Below, piece after piece: positions 1 to 8,235 of a DNA stretch of 64,000 bases. Both the position numbers and the translations under genes were made by a program. The stretch spans positions 28,663 through 92,662 of the forward strand of contig SVLI01000008.1 in assembly GCA_015068035.1 (NCBI GenBank), read 5' to 3'. Source of the DNA: Oscillospiraceae bacterium (lineage in GTDB: Bacteria > Bacillota > Clostridia > Oscillospirales > Oscillospiraceae). Position 1 is the first letter of the stretch; each line of letters opens with the position of its first letter. A model generated the notes under the pieces. That model ran no database searches. It was not told the origin of the DNA and saw nothing but the letters and a program-made list of their open reading frames with translations.

Positions 1-1
1 G

Positions 2-211
2 GTCTGCTCCCTGCTCGGGGCGGTTGAGCCGCTGCTCAATCCGGTCTGGGTCGCGATTTTTGACGGGGAGATGCCGGGCGTGTTTGCCTTGATCGGCGGT
101 GTTGTGGTTATTGCCACGATTGTGATTTGGACGGTTTATAAAGAGAAGAAAGAACAGACTGCACAGCCTGATGGGAATGTTGCGCCATGCGCCAACAGGA
201 CAGTGGAGTAA
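2..211 (+). CDS. C-terminal end of a DMT/EamA-type membrane transporter (partial)
   Basis: The gene enters from the left edge, so only its last 69 codons are visible. The readable part has a phrase LLGAVEPLLNPVWVAIF followed by a Gly/Val/Ile-rich helix and a short charged tail beginning YKEKKEQ. The order 'EP..NPVWVAIFDGE..G..ALIGG' is typical of the last two helices of drug/metabolite transporter (EamA) proteins, where the conserved Glu-Pro sits in helix 9. That family call is by pattern only. The stop codon lies 4 bases before the uvrC start, and its last codons supply the uvrC ribosome site, so the two are probably cotranscribed. Substrate cannot be judged. Confidence 0.6.
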   Translation, partial: VCSLLGAVEPLLNPVWVAIFDGEMPGVFALIGGVVVIATIVIWTVYKEKKEQTAQPDGNVAPCANRTVE

Positions 212-215
212 AGCT

Positions 216-2039
216 ATGTATCTTGATGCGCTGCGAGAAAAAGCGAATATGCTCCCGCTGCTGCCCGGCGTGTATATCATGCTCGATGAAAAGGGCGAGG
301 TAATCTATGTCGGCAAGGCGAAGGCGCTGAAAAACCGCGTCACCAGCTATTTCCGCGGCAGCCATCAGGGCAAAGTGCAGGCAATGATCGATAAAGTTGC
401 GGACTTTAACGTGATCGTTGCTGCCAATGAGCTGGAAGCTCTGGTTCTGGAAAATTCGCTCATCAAGCGGCATCAGCCGCATTACAACATTCTGCTCCGG
501 GACGATAAGGGTTATCCCTTTATCCGCCTGGATGTGAAAAGCGCCTATCCGCGCTTTGCGATTGCGTCCCGGCAGGCGCAGGACGGCGCGCGGTATTTTG
601 GCCCTTACGGCGGGCGCAGCCTTTCTTTCGGGATTATTGACACGATTTGCAAAACGCTTCGTTTGCCAACCTGCAGCCGGCGCTTTCCGCGCGATATCGG
701 CAAGGACAGACCCTGCCTCAATCAGCATCTCGGCGTGTGCGAGGGTTGGTGTACCGGCATGCCGGATCAGGAGGAATACCGAAAGCTGATCCGTCAGGCG
801 GAGCGCATTTTGGACGGCGATACAGCGTCGCTTACTTCGGAACTGACAGAAAATATGAACGCTGCCGCCGAGGAACTGAATTTCGAGCTCGCGGCGAAAC
901 TGCGTGACCGCATCCGCGCCATTGAGAGCCTGCAGACCAAGCAGCGGGCGGTCTCTCTCGCGTTTGCGGATATGGACGCCGTCGGGTTTTACCGCGGCGC
1001 AAAATGCTGCTTTACGGTTATGCACTACACGGCAGGCGTGCTCAGCGGCAAGGACCATGAATTTGTGGAGGAGCCGCTGGAGAGTGACGCAGAGGCGATT
1101 TCCTCCCTTGTGCGGCAGTATTACGTTGGCCGCGGAAGCTGGCCGAAGCTGATTCTGCTTCCGGTGGAGATCGAGGACAGAGAGGCGTTGGAGGAGCTGC
1201 TCTCCCAGTCGGCACAGCGGCGTGTGCGCGTTGAAACGGCTAAGCGCGGTGACCGCCGCGCGCTGGCAGAGGCAGCGCAGGTGAACGCGCGGGAAGAAGT
1301 GGAGCGCGCAAGCTCCAAGGAGCAGAAACGGCTGAAAACGCTCGAATGGCTTCAAAAGACCTTGGATTTGCCGAAGCTTCCGGAGCGTATTGAGGCTTTT
1401 GACATCTCCAACCTCGGCAGCACGGGTATCGTGGCTGCGATGACGGTGTTTGAACAGGGAAAACCCCGCAAAAAGGATTATCGTAAATTCCGTGTGGAGA
1501 GCGTGACGGGGCATCCGGATGACTATGCATCCATGTCCGAAGTGCTCACGCGGCGCTTCCGCCGCTATTTGGACGGAGACGAGAAGTTCGGTGCGCTGCC
1601 CGATCTTCTGCTTATCGACGGCGGCGCAACGCACGCGGCGGCTGCGTCCGCGGTGCTGCGGGATGCGGCGCTGCGCATTCCCGTTTACGGCATGGTCAAG
1701 GATGACCGCCACCGCACGCGCGCGCTCATCACTGAGGACGGCAGGGAGGTCGGTCTCTCCGCATTCCCGGCGGTGTTCGCGCTCATCGGGAAGATTCAGG
1801 AGGAGACCCACCGCTTCGCGATTGAATATCAGCGCAGCCTGCGCAGTGCATCCTTTGCTTCCGTGCTCGATGCCATACCCGGGGTGGGGGAGAAGCGCCG
1901 CAACGCGCTTTTGCAGCACTTCAAATCCGTGCGCGCGATTGAAAAGGCAGATATGGAGACGCTTTGCGCCGTCGTGCCGAAAAACACGGCGCAGGCAGTC
2001 TGGACGTATTTTCACAAGGAGGAGCAGATATGCGAGTGA
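216..2039 (+). CDS. uvrC: UvrC, excinuclease ABC subunit C
   Basis: UvrC makes the two incisions flanking a DNA lesion after UvrA/UvrB recognition in nucleotide excision repair. The 607-residue protein has the expected parts in order. An N-terminal GIY-YIG nuclease occupies about residues 13-90 (GVYIM and IYVGKAKALKNR are visible). A UVR helix for UvrB contact lies near 195-230, the RNase H-like UvrC domain begins around FDISNLG, and a C-terminal helix-hairpin-helix pair contains IPGVGEKRRNALL. An in-frame ATG 15 codons upstream exists, but the ATG at 216 is preceded by GTGGAG at a good distance and gives the usual UvrC N-terminus. It overlaps rsmD by 10 bases, indicating one operon. Confidence 0.97.
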   Translation: MYLDALREKANMLPLLPGVYIMLDEKGEVIYVGKAKALKNRVTSYFRGSHQGKVQAMIDKVADFNVIVAANELEALVLENSLIKRHQPHYNILLRDDKGYPFIRLDVKSAYPRFAIASRQAQDGARYFGPYGGRSLSFGIIDTICKTLRLPTCSRRFPRDIGKDRPCLNQHLGVCEGWCTGMPDQEEYRKLIRQAERILDGDTASLTSELTENMNAAAEELNFELAAKLRDRIRAIESLQTKQRAVSLAFADMDAVGFYRGAKCCFTVMHYTAGVLSGKDHEFVEEPLESDAEAISSLVRQYYVGRGSWPKLILLPVEIEDREALEELLSQSAQRRVRVETAKRGDRRALAEAAQVNAREEVERASSKEQKRLKTLEWLQKTLDLPKLPERIEAFDISNLGSTGIVAAMTVFEQGKPRKKDYRKFRVESVTGHPDDYASMSEVLTRRFRRYLDGDEKFGALPDLLLIDGGATHAAAASAVLRDAALRIPVYGMVKDDRHRTRALITEDGREVGLSAFPAVFALIGKIQEETHRFAIEYQRSLRSASFASVLDAIPGVGEKRRNALLQHFKSVRAIEKADMETLCAVVPKNTAQAVWTYFHKEEQICE

Positions 2040-2575
2040 TTACCGGCTCGGCGAGAGGAAGAAAACTGAGCGAACCAAGCGGCATGGACATCCGGCCGAC
2101 GAGCGATCAGGTCAAGGAGGCGATCTTCAATATTGTGCAGTTCGATATTGAGGGCAGACGCGTGCTGGATCTTTTCGCGGGCACCGGGCAGCTCGGCATT
2201 GAGGCGCTCAGCCGGGGTGCAGCCTCCTGCACCTTTGTGGACGAGAGCCGCGCCGCCATCGCGCTCGTACGCGAGAATCTTAAGCGCTGCCAGCTCAGCG
2301 GAGAGGTGCTGCAAACGGAATCGCTGCACTATCTGGAGCATTGCGGCCCCTATGACCTGATTTTCCTTGACCCGCCTTATGATACGATGCTTTGCGACAA
2401 GGCCCTGCAAAAAATATTCGCGTTTGACATCCTGTCACAAGGTGGTATAATAGTGTGTGAAACGCGTCGGGAACATCCGCTTCCCGACGGCGCAGCACCG
2501 TATTTCAAGCGGAAAGACTATAATTACGGAAAAGTTAAGCTGACCGTATATGACAAGAAGGATCCTGAACGATGA
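2030..2575 (+). CDS. rsmD: RsmD, 16S rRNA (guanine-966 N2)-methyltransferase
   Basis: This 181-residue SAM-dependent enzyme methylates G966 of 16S rRNA during 30S assembly. The Rossmann SAM site is visible as VLDLFAGTGQLGIEALSRG near residue 45. The N6/N2-amino methylase catalytic motif appears as LIFLDPPYD near residue 115. The N-terminal MRVITGSARGRKL is the family signature and fixes the start at 2030, where an AAGGAGGAG ribosome site precedes the ATG inside the uvrC end. It is translationally coupled to coaD through an ATGA overlap. The uvrC-rsmD-coaD neighbourhood is common in Clostridia. Confidence 0.96.
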   Translation: MRVITGSARGRKLSEPSGMDIRPTSDQVKEAIFNIVQFDIEGRRVLDLFAGTGQLGIEALSRGAASCTFVDESRAAIALVRENLKRCQLSGEVLQTESLHYLEHCGPYDLIFLDPPYDTMLCDKALQKIFAFDILSQGGIIVCETRREHPLPDGAAPYFKRKDYNYGKVKLTVYDKKDPER

Positions 2576-3057
2576 ACACAGCTATCTATCCGGGCAGTTT
2601 TGACCCGATCACGCTCGGACATCTGAATATCATCCGCCGCGCGGCGAGCATCTTTGACAAAGTTATCGTCTGCGTCATGGTCAATTCGGTTAAGAACCCG
2701 ATGTTTACGCTGGATGAGCGCGTTGAACTCATCAACCGTGTGGTGTCGCGTTTGAACAACGTGCAGGTGGAAACGTTTTCCGGTCTGCTGGCGGAATTTG
2801 CCGAGCAGCATGAGCCGGCGGTCATCGTGAAGGGACTCCGCGCTGTTTCCGATTTTGAGGCGGAATTCCAAATGGCGCTGATTAACAAAAAGATCAATCC
2901 GAAGCTGGACACGCTTTTCCTGACGGCGAGTGAGAAATATACCTACCTCAGTTCCTCCGTCGTGAAGGAAATGGCACGCTACGGCGCGGATCTTTCCGAG
3001 TTTGTTCCCTATGAAATTATTGACGACGTGCTTGCGAAGTCAGGAAACAGGAGGTAG
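2572..3057 (+). CDS. coaD: CoaD, phosphopantetheine adenylyltransferase
   Basis: CoaD transfers AMP from ATP to 4'-phosphopantetheine, the penultimate step of coenzyme A synthesis, in the cytoplasm. The 161-residue length matches the family. The nucleotidyltransferase signature PGSFDPITLGHLNII contains the catalytic TxGH histidine at about residue 18. The C-terminal ATP-binding segment reads YLSSSVVKE, equivalent to the ISSTxxR/K motif. The conserved RAVSDFEAEFQMALIN block lies in the middle. Its ATG overlaps the rsmD stop (ATGA). The coiled-coil gene follows 6 bases after its stop. Confidence 0.97.
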   Translation: MNTAIYPGSFDPITLGHLNIIRRAASIFDKVIVCVMVNSVKNPMFTLDERVELINRVVSRLNNVQVETFSGLLAEFAEQHEPAVIVKGLRAVSDFEAEFQMALINKKINPKLDTLFLTASEKYTYLSSSVVKEMARYGADLSEFVPYEIIDDVLAKSGNRR

Positions 3058-3063
3058 CGGAAA

Positions 3064-3591
3064 ATGGAAAACGAAGTACATGAACTGCTGGAAATGCTCT
3101 ACACAATGATTGCGGATGCTTGGGGTGTTCCGCTCGGTAACGAGAAGTGCATCATTGAGCGGGATAAGGCGCTCAATCTGCTGGAAGAAGTCAAAACGCA
3201 GCTTCCGCTGGAGCTTGCTGAGGCGAAGCGCCTGGTTGCAGCGCGCGATGAATTCATCAAGAACGCCCGCAGAGAAGCGGAATCCATGCGCCGTGCCGCT
3301 GAAGAGCACGCCAGACATATGGTGGAGGAGCAGGAGATCGTGCGCATGGCCAAGTTGCGCGCAAATGAGCTCCTTGAAACCGCGGAGCAGAGATCGAGAG
3401 AACTGCGCAAGGCTGCCAACGATTATGTGGATGACGCGCTGCGCCGCACGGAAGAGGCCGTCTCGACCGCGCTGGATGAGGTCAGCCAGTCCCGCATCCG
3501 TTTCCGCAGCGCCGCCGGTGTTGCAAGCGAAGCGAAGAACGCACCGAAACAGCAGCAGATCCAGCGCGTGAGCGCGGATGAACTCAAGTAA
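3064..3591 (+). CDS. Coiled-coil protein of unknown function downstream of coaD
   Basis: The 175-residue product is mostly charged helix. Residues about 35-145 are rich in Glu, Arg, Lys and Ala with heptad-like spacing (for example AKRLVAARDEFIKNARREA), so a long coiled coil is likely. No signal peptide or membrane segment is visible. Proteins of this type next to coaD in Clostridia are usually labelled 'ATPase' or 'hypothetical' with weak resemblance to DivIVA or V-ATPase stalk subunits. I see no nucleotide-binding motif, so that name is unsupported. The ATG is 6 bases after coaD behind AGGAGGTAGCGGAAA. A strong terminator follows, closing the uvrC-coaD transcription unit. A role in the cell-division neighbourhood is only a guess. 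Confidence 0.7.
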   Translation: MENEVHELLEMLYTMIADAWGVPLGNEKCIIERDKALNLLEEVKTQLPLELAEAKRLVAARDEFIKNARREAESMRRAAEEHARHMVEEQEIVRMAKLRANELLETAEQRSRELRKAANDYVDDALRRTEEAVSTALDEVSQSRIRFRSAAGVASEAKNAPKQQQIQRVSADELK

Positions 3592-3638
3592 ACCAAGCGT
3601 TTACATAGCGTGATGCAAATTAAATAACAGCAATTTTT

Positions 3639-3678
3639 GACCGCCGGACACAGGATTCTGTGCCCGGCGGTCTTTATT
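3639..3678 (+). terminator. Intrinsic terminator of the uvrC-coaD unit
   Basis: GACCGCCGGACACAG pairs with CTGTGCCCGGCGGTC (one mismatch in 15) around a GATT loop and is followed by TTTATTT. It separates the upstream operon from the mraZ promoter. Confidence 0.85.
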
Positions 3679-3715
3679 TGTTGAAAAACAGAATGAAAAA
3701 TTTTGAAAATAACTC

Positions 3716-3744
3716 TTGCATTTTGAAAATGATGTGTCTATAAT
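3716..3744 (+). promoter_or_regulatory. SigA-type promoter of the division/cell-wall cluster
   Basis: TTGCAT at 3716-3721 and a perfect TATAAT at 3739-3744 are separated by exactly 17 bp. The start point would fall just before the MraZ-like repeats, about 75 bases upstream of mraZ. Confidence 0.85.
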
Positions 3745-3753
3745 GAGAACACT

Positions 3754-3770
3754 AAAGTGGGGGAAAGTGG
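3754..3770 (+). promoter_or_regulatory. Likely MraZ operator (two direct repeats)
   Basis: AAAGTGG occurs at 3754-3760 and again at 3764-3770, a 10-bp period, just downstream of the -10 box. MraZ of Mollicutes is known to bind AAAGTG(T/G) repeats, and E. coli MraZ binds TGGGN repeats at a similar period. The position fits autorepression of the cluster by its first gene product. Binding is inferred from the motif. Confidence 0.75.
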
Positions 3771-3826
3771 CGGGATTGTTCATGGTTTTCCCACGAAATT
3801 AAGCGAAGTGGAGCGAGGTGAACGGC

Positions 3827-4243
3827 ATGACAGGTGAATATCAGCACACGATTGACGCCAAGGGCAGGCTGTTCATCCCGGCGAAGCTGCGCGATGAGCT
3901 GGGCAGCGTGTTCTATGTCACGCTGTCGATGGATCCCTGCCTTTCGGCATACAGTGCGGAGAGCTGGCAGCAGTTCTCGGATAAGGTCAACGCCATGCCC
4001 TATGTCAAGCAGCGCAAAATGCGCCCGTTGTTTGCGTATGCGGCGAAGTGCGAGCTGGATAGCCAGGGGCGCATTCTGCTTCCGCAGAATCTTCGCGAGT
4101 TTGCCAAGCTGACCAAGGACGTTACGGTGGTCGGCAACAACAATCATGCCGAGTTTTGGGACACTGCGAGCTGGAATGAACTCGGTGCGATTGAAAAACA
4201 GGCCGAGAACATTGCTGCGGTCATGAAGGAACTGGAATTCTGA
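3827..4243 (+). CDS. mraZ: MraZ, division-cluster transcriptional regulator
   Basis: MraZ is a SpoVT/AbrB-fold DNA-binding ring protein that represses its own division and wall cluster. The 138-residue protein has two tandem AbrB-like halves, each with a D/G-R motif: DAKGRLFIPAKLRDELG near residue 10 and DSQGRILLPQNLREFA near residue 84. An in-frame GTG lies 9 bases upstream, but it falls inside the GAGGTG ribosome site that suits the ATG at 3827. The last base of mraZ is the first base of the rsmH ATG. Two AAAGTGG repeats upstream look like its operator. Confidence 0.96.
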   Translation: MTGEYQHTIDAKGRLFIPAKLRDELGSVFYVTLSMDPCLSAYSAESWQQFSDKVNAMPYVKQRKMRPLFAYAAKCELDSQGRILLPQNLREFAKLTKDVTVVGNNNHAEFWDTASWNELGAIEKQAENIAAVMKELEF

Positions 4244-5175
4244 TGAACTATGTGCACAAAAGCGTGCTGCTGCACGAGAGCGTGGATGCGCTGCAGATCA
4301 AGCCGAACGGCGTCTATGTGGACGGCACACTCGGTGGCGGCGGACATTCCGAGCAGATTGCAATGCGCCTGCGCGGCGGCAAGCTGATCTGCATCGATCA
4401 GGACGAGCGCGCGATCGAACGCGCGTCGCGGCGGCTGGAAACTTATATGGACCGCATTACCATTGTGCATGGGAATTTCCGTGAGTTGGGCGAAATTCTC
4501 GACAGGCTGCAGGTGCAGCGTGTCGATGGTATGCTGTTTGATCTGGGCGTATCGTCGCCGCAGTTGGACGAGACGGAGCGCGGCTTTTCCTATATGCACG
4601 ATGCCCCGCTGGATATGCGTATGGACGAAACGCAGAGCTTTACTGCGCGTGAGGTCATCAACGGCTGGCCGGAGGAAAGATTGCGCCGCATCCTATTTGA
4701 ATACGGCGAGGAGCGTTACGCTTCGCGCATTGCCTCTGCCATTGTGCGCAGAAGGGAAGAGCGGCCGATTGAGACGACCACGGAGCTTTCCGATTTGATT
4801 CGCAGCGCGATGCCTGCGGCGGCGCTGCGTGAGAAGCAGCATCCGGCCAAGCGGAGCTTTCAGGCTATTCGCATCGCGGTGAATGACGAGCTCAATGCCC
4901 TGTCGGATATGCTTGGCGTGGCAGCGGAGCGGCTTGCCACGGGCGGAAGACTTGCGGTGATCAGCTTCCACTCGCTGGAAGATCGGATCGTGAAAAACGC
5001 GATCGCATCCCGGGAAAAGGGTTGCACCTGCCCGCGTGATTTTCCGGTTTGCACCTGTGGCTTTGTGCAGACGCTTCGCAGCGTGACGCGAAAGCCCATC
5101 ATCGCCTCCGAAGAGGAACTTGAGGAAAACCCGCGTGCGCGAAGCGCAAAGCTCCGCGTGGCGGAGAGAGTATGA
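4243..5175 (+). CDS. rsmH: RsmH (MraW), 16S rRNA (cytosine-1402 N4)-methyltransferase
   Basis: RsmH adds the N4 methyl group at C1402 of 16S rRNA in the decoding centre. The 310-residue protein starts with the family signature YVHKSVLLHESVDAL. It has the SAM-binding VDGTLGGGGHSEQI near residue 26 and the conserved FDLGVSSPQLDE segment. The C-terminus contains ISFHSLEDRIVKN and a Cys-rich stretch (CTCPRDFPVCTC). Its position directly after mraZ is near-universal. A short inverted repeat (CCGACA/TGTCGG, about 5177-5191) lies after its stop and before ftsL. Confidence 0.97.
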   Translation: MNYVHKSVLLHESVDALQIKPNGVYVDGTLGGGGHSEQIAMRLRGGKLICIDQDERAIERASRRLETYMDRITIVHGNFRELGEILDRLQVQRVDGMLFDLGVSSPQLDETERGFSYMHDAPLDMRMDETQSFTAREVINGWPEERLRRILFEYGEERYASRIASAIVRRREERPIETTTELSDLIRSAMPAAALREKQHPAKRSFQAIRIAVNDELNALSDMLGVAAERLATGGRLAVISFHSLEDRIVKNAIASREKGCTCPRDFPVCTCGFVQTLRSVTRKPIIASEEELEENPRARSAKLRVAERV

Positions 5176-5244
5176 TGCCGACAAACTGTCGGACCGAAAG
5201 AAACGTAAGCACAAACGCAAGAACAATGACGAGAGGTACAAGCT

Positions 5245-5793
5245 ATGGCTGAAAACACAGGAACCTACAACGCAAACGCAGTGTACGGCAGCCTTGCCTA
5301 TGATTTTAATAACCCCGCCTTGTATCCGGACTATGCAGAGGAAGCATCCTGGCAGGTTTCGCATCAGGTTCACGATATCCCTGCCGAGGAAGAGCTGCCG
5401 CAGGTTAAAACCGCGGCGAAGAACAAACAGGCGATTTCTCCCCTGGCGGTGATTGGCGCGGCTTTCGCATCGGTCCTGATCGTTGTGATGCTGCTTGCGC
5501 AGGTGAGTCTGACCGCCGTGAGCAACGAGGCGGTTGAACTGACGGAACGGATCGAGACGCTGGAGATGGAGCGCAACCGTCTGCGTATTGAATTTGAGGG
5601 CACGTTCAACCTTACGGAGATTGAAAAGTACGCGATTGAAGAACTGGGTATGCAGAAGCCGACAAAGGATCAAATCTTCTGCATCAACACGGCAGCACGT
5701 GATAAGGTTGAGATTATCCCCGCTGAGCAGCCTGACGGACTGCTGAGCCGCGCTTCTGATTTTGCCGGCTCAATCGGCGAATATTTGGACTGA
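5245..5793 (+). CDS. ftsL: FtsL-like bitopic cell division protein
   Basis: This 182-residue protein has a cytoplasmic N-tail of about 68 residues and a single membrane helix near residues 69-90 (PLAVIGAAFASVLIVVMLLAQ). A short extracellular coiled coil (ELTERIETLEMERNRLRIEFEG) and a C-terminal tail follow. That topology and the position between rsmH and the class B PBP identify FtsL, which joins DivIB/FtsQ and DivIC/FtsB to activate septal wall synthesis. FtsL sequences are poorly conserved, so the call relies on layout and context. The ATG follows GAGAGGTACAAGCT. The N-tail is longer than in Bacillus FtsL. Confidence 0.85.
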   Translation: MAENTGTYNANAVYGSLAYDFNNPALYPDYAEEASWQVSHQVHDIPAEEELPQVKTAAKNKQAISPLAVIGAAFASVLIVVMLLAQVSLTAVSNEAVELTERIETLEMERNRLRIEFEGTFNLTEIEKYAIEELGMQKPTKDQIFCINTAARDKVEIIPAEQPDGLLSRASDFAGSIGEYLD

Positions 5794-5891
5794 GAGTCCT
5801 CATATCTTTATTAGTGCCGACCGATGCAGCGTTTGACATCGGCACGAATCGTGAAACGCAAGGACGGTTTTCCGACCCCGGAGGGATAAGA

Positions 5892-8222
5892 ATGTCTGAG
5901 AATCAGAAAAACCGCAAAGGTGGTTTACATCCCAATAGAATGATGCTTCGCCGCACACTTTTCCTTTTGGTTGTGTGCGGCATAGTTGCATTTATAGTGC
6001 TGGGTATTCGGCTGTATAAACTGCAGATTATCGACCATGATCTGTATGAAAAAGAGGCGATCAACCAGCAGGTTCGCAAGACGGTTGTCTCTGCAAACCG
6101 CGGCACGATCTATGACCGAAACGGCAAAATCCTCGCCATGAGCGCGAGTGCCGACAATGTGTTCATCAGCCCGGCGGAGATCGTCATGTACGGGGAGGAT
6201 CCGGTGCTGATCGCCAGCGGACTGAGCGAGATTCTGGGCGTGGATTATGCGGAGGTTCTGGATAAGACAAAGAACACCAAGTCCTATTATCAGACCATCG
6301 CACAGCGCGTCGAGCAGGAGAAAGCCGATGAACTCCGCGCCTTTATCGCTGAGAATAAGCTCAACGGCATCAAGCTTGAGCCGACCTCCAAGCGCTATTA
6401 CCCCTATTCAAGCCTCGCATCGCACGTGATCGGCTTCGTCGGCAATGAAAACACCGGCCTCGGCGGTTTAGAGTCTTACTACGAAGACGAGCTTTCCGGC
6501 GTGAACGGGCGCATCGTCCGCGCGAAGAATTCCTACGGCACGGATATGCTGTACACCAAGTACGAGGAATACTATGACGCGCAGGACGGCTGTGACCTGA
6601 CAACGACGATCGACTCCACGATTCAGTTCTATATGGAAAAGCATCTGCAGCAGGCCGTGGAGGATTATGACGTGCAAAACGGCGCTGCGGCCATCGCTAT
6701 GGAGGTCAACACCGGCGAAGTGCTGGGCATGGTGAGCCTTGGCAATTTCGACCTGAACAACTATCAAGTGCTCAATGCGGACTATCAGACGCTGGTGGAT
6801 GAGGCAGAAGATCCTGCGGTGAAAGAGTCACTGTATAACCAGTTACAGCAGCGCCAGTGGCGCAATAAAGCATTGTCCGACACCTATGAACCGGGCTCGA
6901 CCTTCAAGATCATCACGCTTGCTATGGCGCTGGAGGAAGGCGTCACAAACGAAAGCGAGCACTTCTTCTGCGGCGGCGACATCCTGGTCACGGGTGATAC
7001 GGATGCACGTAAATGCTGGAAGGCCGGCGGGCACGGGGATCAGACACTTGCCCAGTCCCTGCAGCATTCCTGCAACGTCACGTTCATTTCGCTTGGCGTG
7101 CGGATCGGGGCAGAGACCTTCTATAAGTATGCAGAGAGTTTTGGCTTTTTGAAAATTCCGCAGAGCGAGAACGCATACCCGACCGCGACCACGGGTGTTG
7201 ACCTTGGCGGCGAGAGCGGAAGTCTTTGGTGGACGCCGAGCGTCTTTTACCGAAAGGATAACCTCTCCCAGCTCGCGGCTGCCAGCTTTGGCCAGACCTT
7301 TAACGTCACGCCCCTGCAGCTGATCACGGCGGTATCCGCCTGCGTCAACGGCGGATACCTGATGCAGCCGCATCTGGTCAAGTCGATCACAGACGATGAA
7401 GGCGTTGTAACGCGCATCGAGCCGACAGTGATCCGCCAGGTCATCAGCGAAGAGACCAGCAAAAAGGTATGTGAGATGCTGGAAACGGTTGTCAGCGATC
7501 CGATAGAGGGAACGGGAAAAAATGCCTACGTCGCAGGTTACCGCATCGGTGGCAAGACCGGCACTTCCGAAAAGGTCGCACAGATTGCAGCGGGCGGCCC
7601 GAATGAATACATCGTCTCCTTCATCGGCGTTGCGCCGATGGATGATCCGCAGATCGCCATCCTTGTCCTGCTCGATACGCCGAGCGAGGAAACGGGCGTC
7701 TACATCAGCGGCGGCCGCATGGGTGCGCCCACGGTCGGCAAAATGATGGCAGACATTCTGCCCTACATGGGCATTGAAGCGCAGTACACCGAAGAGGAAC
7801 TGCGCACGCTTGACCGCAGCGTGCCGGATTTTGTCGGCATGACGATCGAAGAGGCGGAAAAGGCCGCGGAGGAAGCGGGATTCACCTTCCGAACAATCGG
7901 CTATGGCGCCACTGTTACGGGTCAGATTCCGGCGAAGGACGCGATCGTTGCAGCGGAAACACAGGTTGTGTTCTATGCAGATTCGGAGCCGAGTGAAGAG
8001 CTTGAGGAAATACCGAATCTGACAGGACTGAGCTATTCCATCGCAAGACAGAGACTCGGTTACTACGGTTTGTTTATCAACACGGACAGCACGTCCAGGA
8101 TAGATGCGGAAAATATGCTGGTTTCCGGACAGAGCATTGAGGAAGGCACGGAGGTCGAACACGGCACCGTTGTTACGGTTACTCTGGTCGATAAGGACAG
8201 CAGTATGGACGGTAGATACTAA
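5892..8222 (+). CDS. Class B penicillin-binding protein with two PASTA domains (SpoVD/PBP2-like)
   Basis: This is a septal or sporulation D,D-transpeptidase that cross-links peptidoglycan outside the membrane. The 776-residue protein has one N-terminal membrane anchor (about 20-40), then a dimerisation domain. The transpeptidase domain has active Ser336 in STFK, SCN at 393-395 and KTGT at 555-558. Two C-terminal PASTA repeats begin near 644 and 706 (VPDFVGMTIEEAEKAA and IPNLTGLSYSIARQRL). PASTA tails are typical of Firmicute PBP2x/SpoVD. Only one class B PBP lies in the cluster, so it may serve as FtsI, SpoVD or both. An upstream in-frame GTG gives an atypical leader. The ATG at 5892 behind GGAGGG is preferred. 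An inverted repeat (GTGCCGA/TCGGCAC, 5814-5845) lies in the leader. Confidence 0.92.
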   Translation: MSENQKNRKGGLHPNRMMLRRTLFLLVVCGIVAFIVLGIRLYKLQIIDHDLYEKEAINQQVRKTVVSANRGTIYDRNGKILAMSASADNVFISPAEIVMYGEDPVLIASGLSEILGVDYAEVLDKTKNTKSYYQTIAQRVEQEKADELRAFIAENKLNGIKLEPTSKRYYPYSSLASHVIGFVGNENTGLGGLESYYEDELSGVNGRIVRAKNSYGTDMLYTKYEEYYDAQDGCDLTTTIDSTIQFYMEKHLQQAVEDYDVQNGAAAIAMEVNTGEVLGMVSLGNFDLNNYQVLNADYQTLVDEAEDPAVKESLYNQLQQRQWRNKALSDTYEPGSTFKIITLAMALEEGVTNESEHFFCGGDILVTGDTDARKCWKAGGHGDQTLAQSLQHSCNVTFISLGVRIGAETFYKYAESFGFLKIPQSENAYPTATTGVDLGGESGSLWWTPSVFYRKDNLSQLAAASFGQTFNVTPLQLITAVSACVNGGYLMQPHLVKSITDDEGVVTRIEPTVIRQVISEETSKKVCEMLETVVSDPIEGTGKNAYVAGYRIGGKTGTSEKVAQIAAGGPNEYIVSFIGVAPMDDPQIAILVLLDTPSEETGVYISGGRMGAPTVGKMMADILPYMGIEAQYTEEELRTLDRSVPDFVGMTIEEAEKAAEEAGFTFRTIGYGATVTGQIPAKDAIVAAETQVVFYADSEPSEELEEIPNLTGLSYSIARQRLGYYGLFINTDSTSRIDAENMLVSGQSIEEGTEVEHGTVVTVTLVDKDSSMDGRY

Positions 8223-8235
8223 GCGAGGTAGAACA

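Noticed and set aside
108..2015. Long minus-strand reading frame opposite uvrC (635 codons)
   Set aside because: Shadow of uvrC caused by codon bias. No family features.
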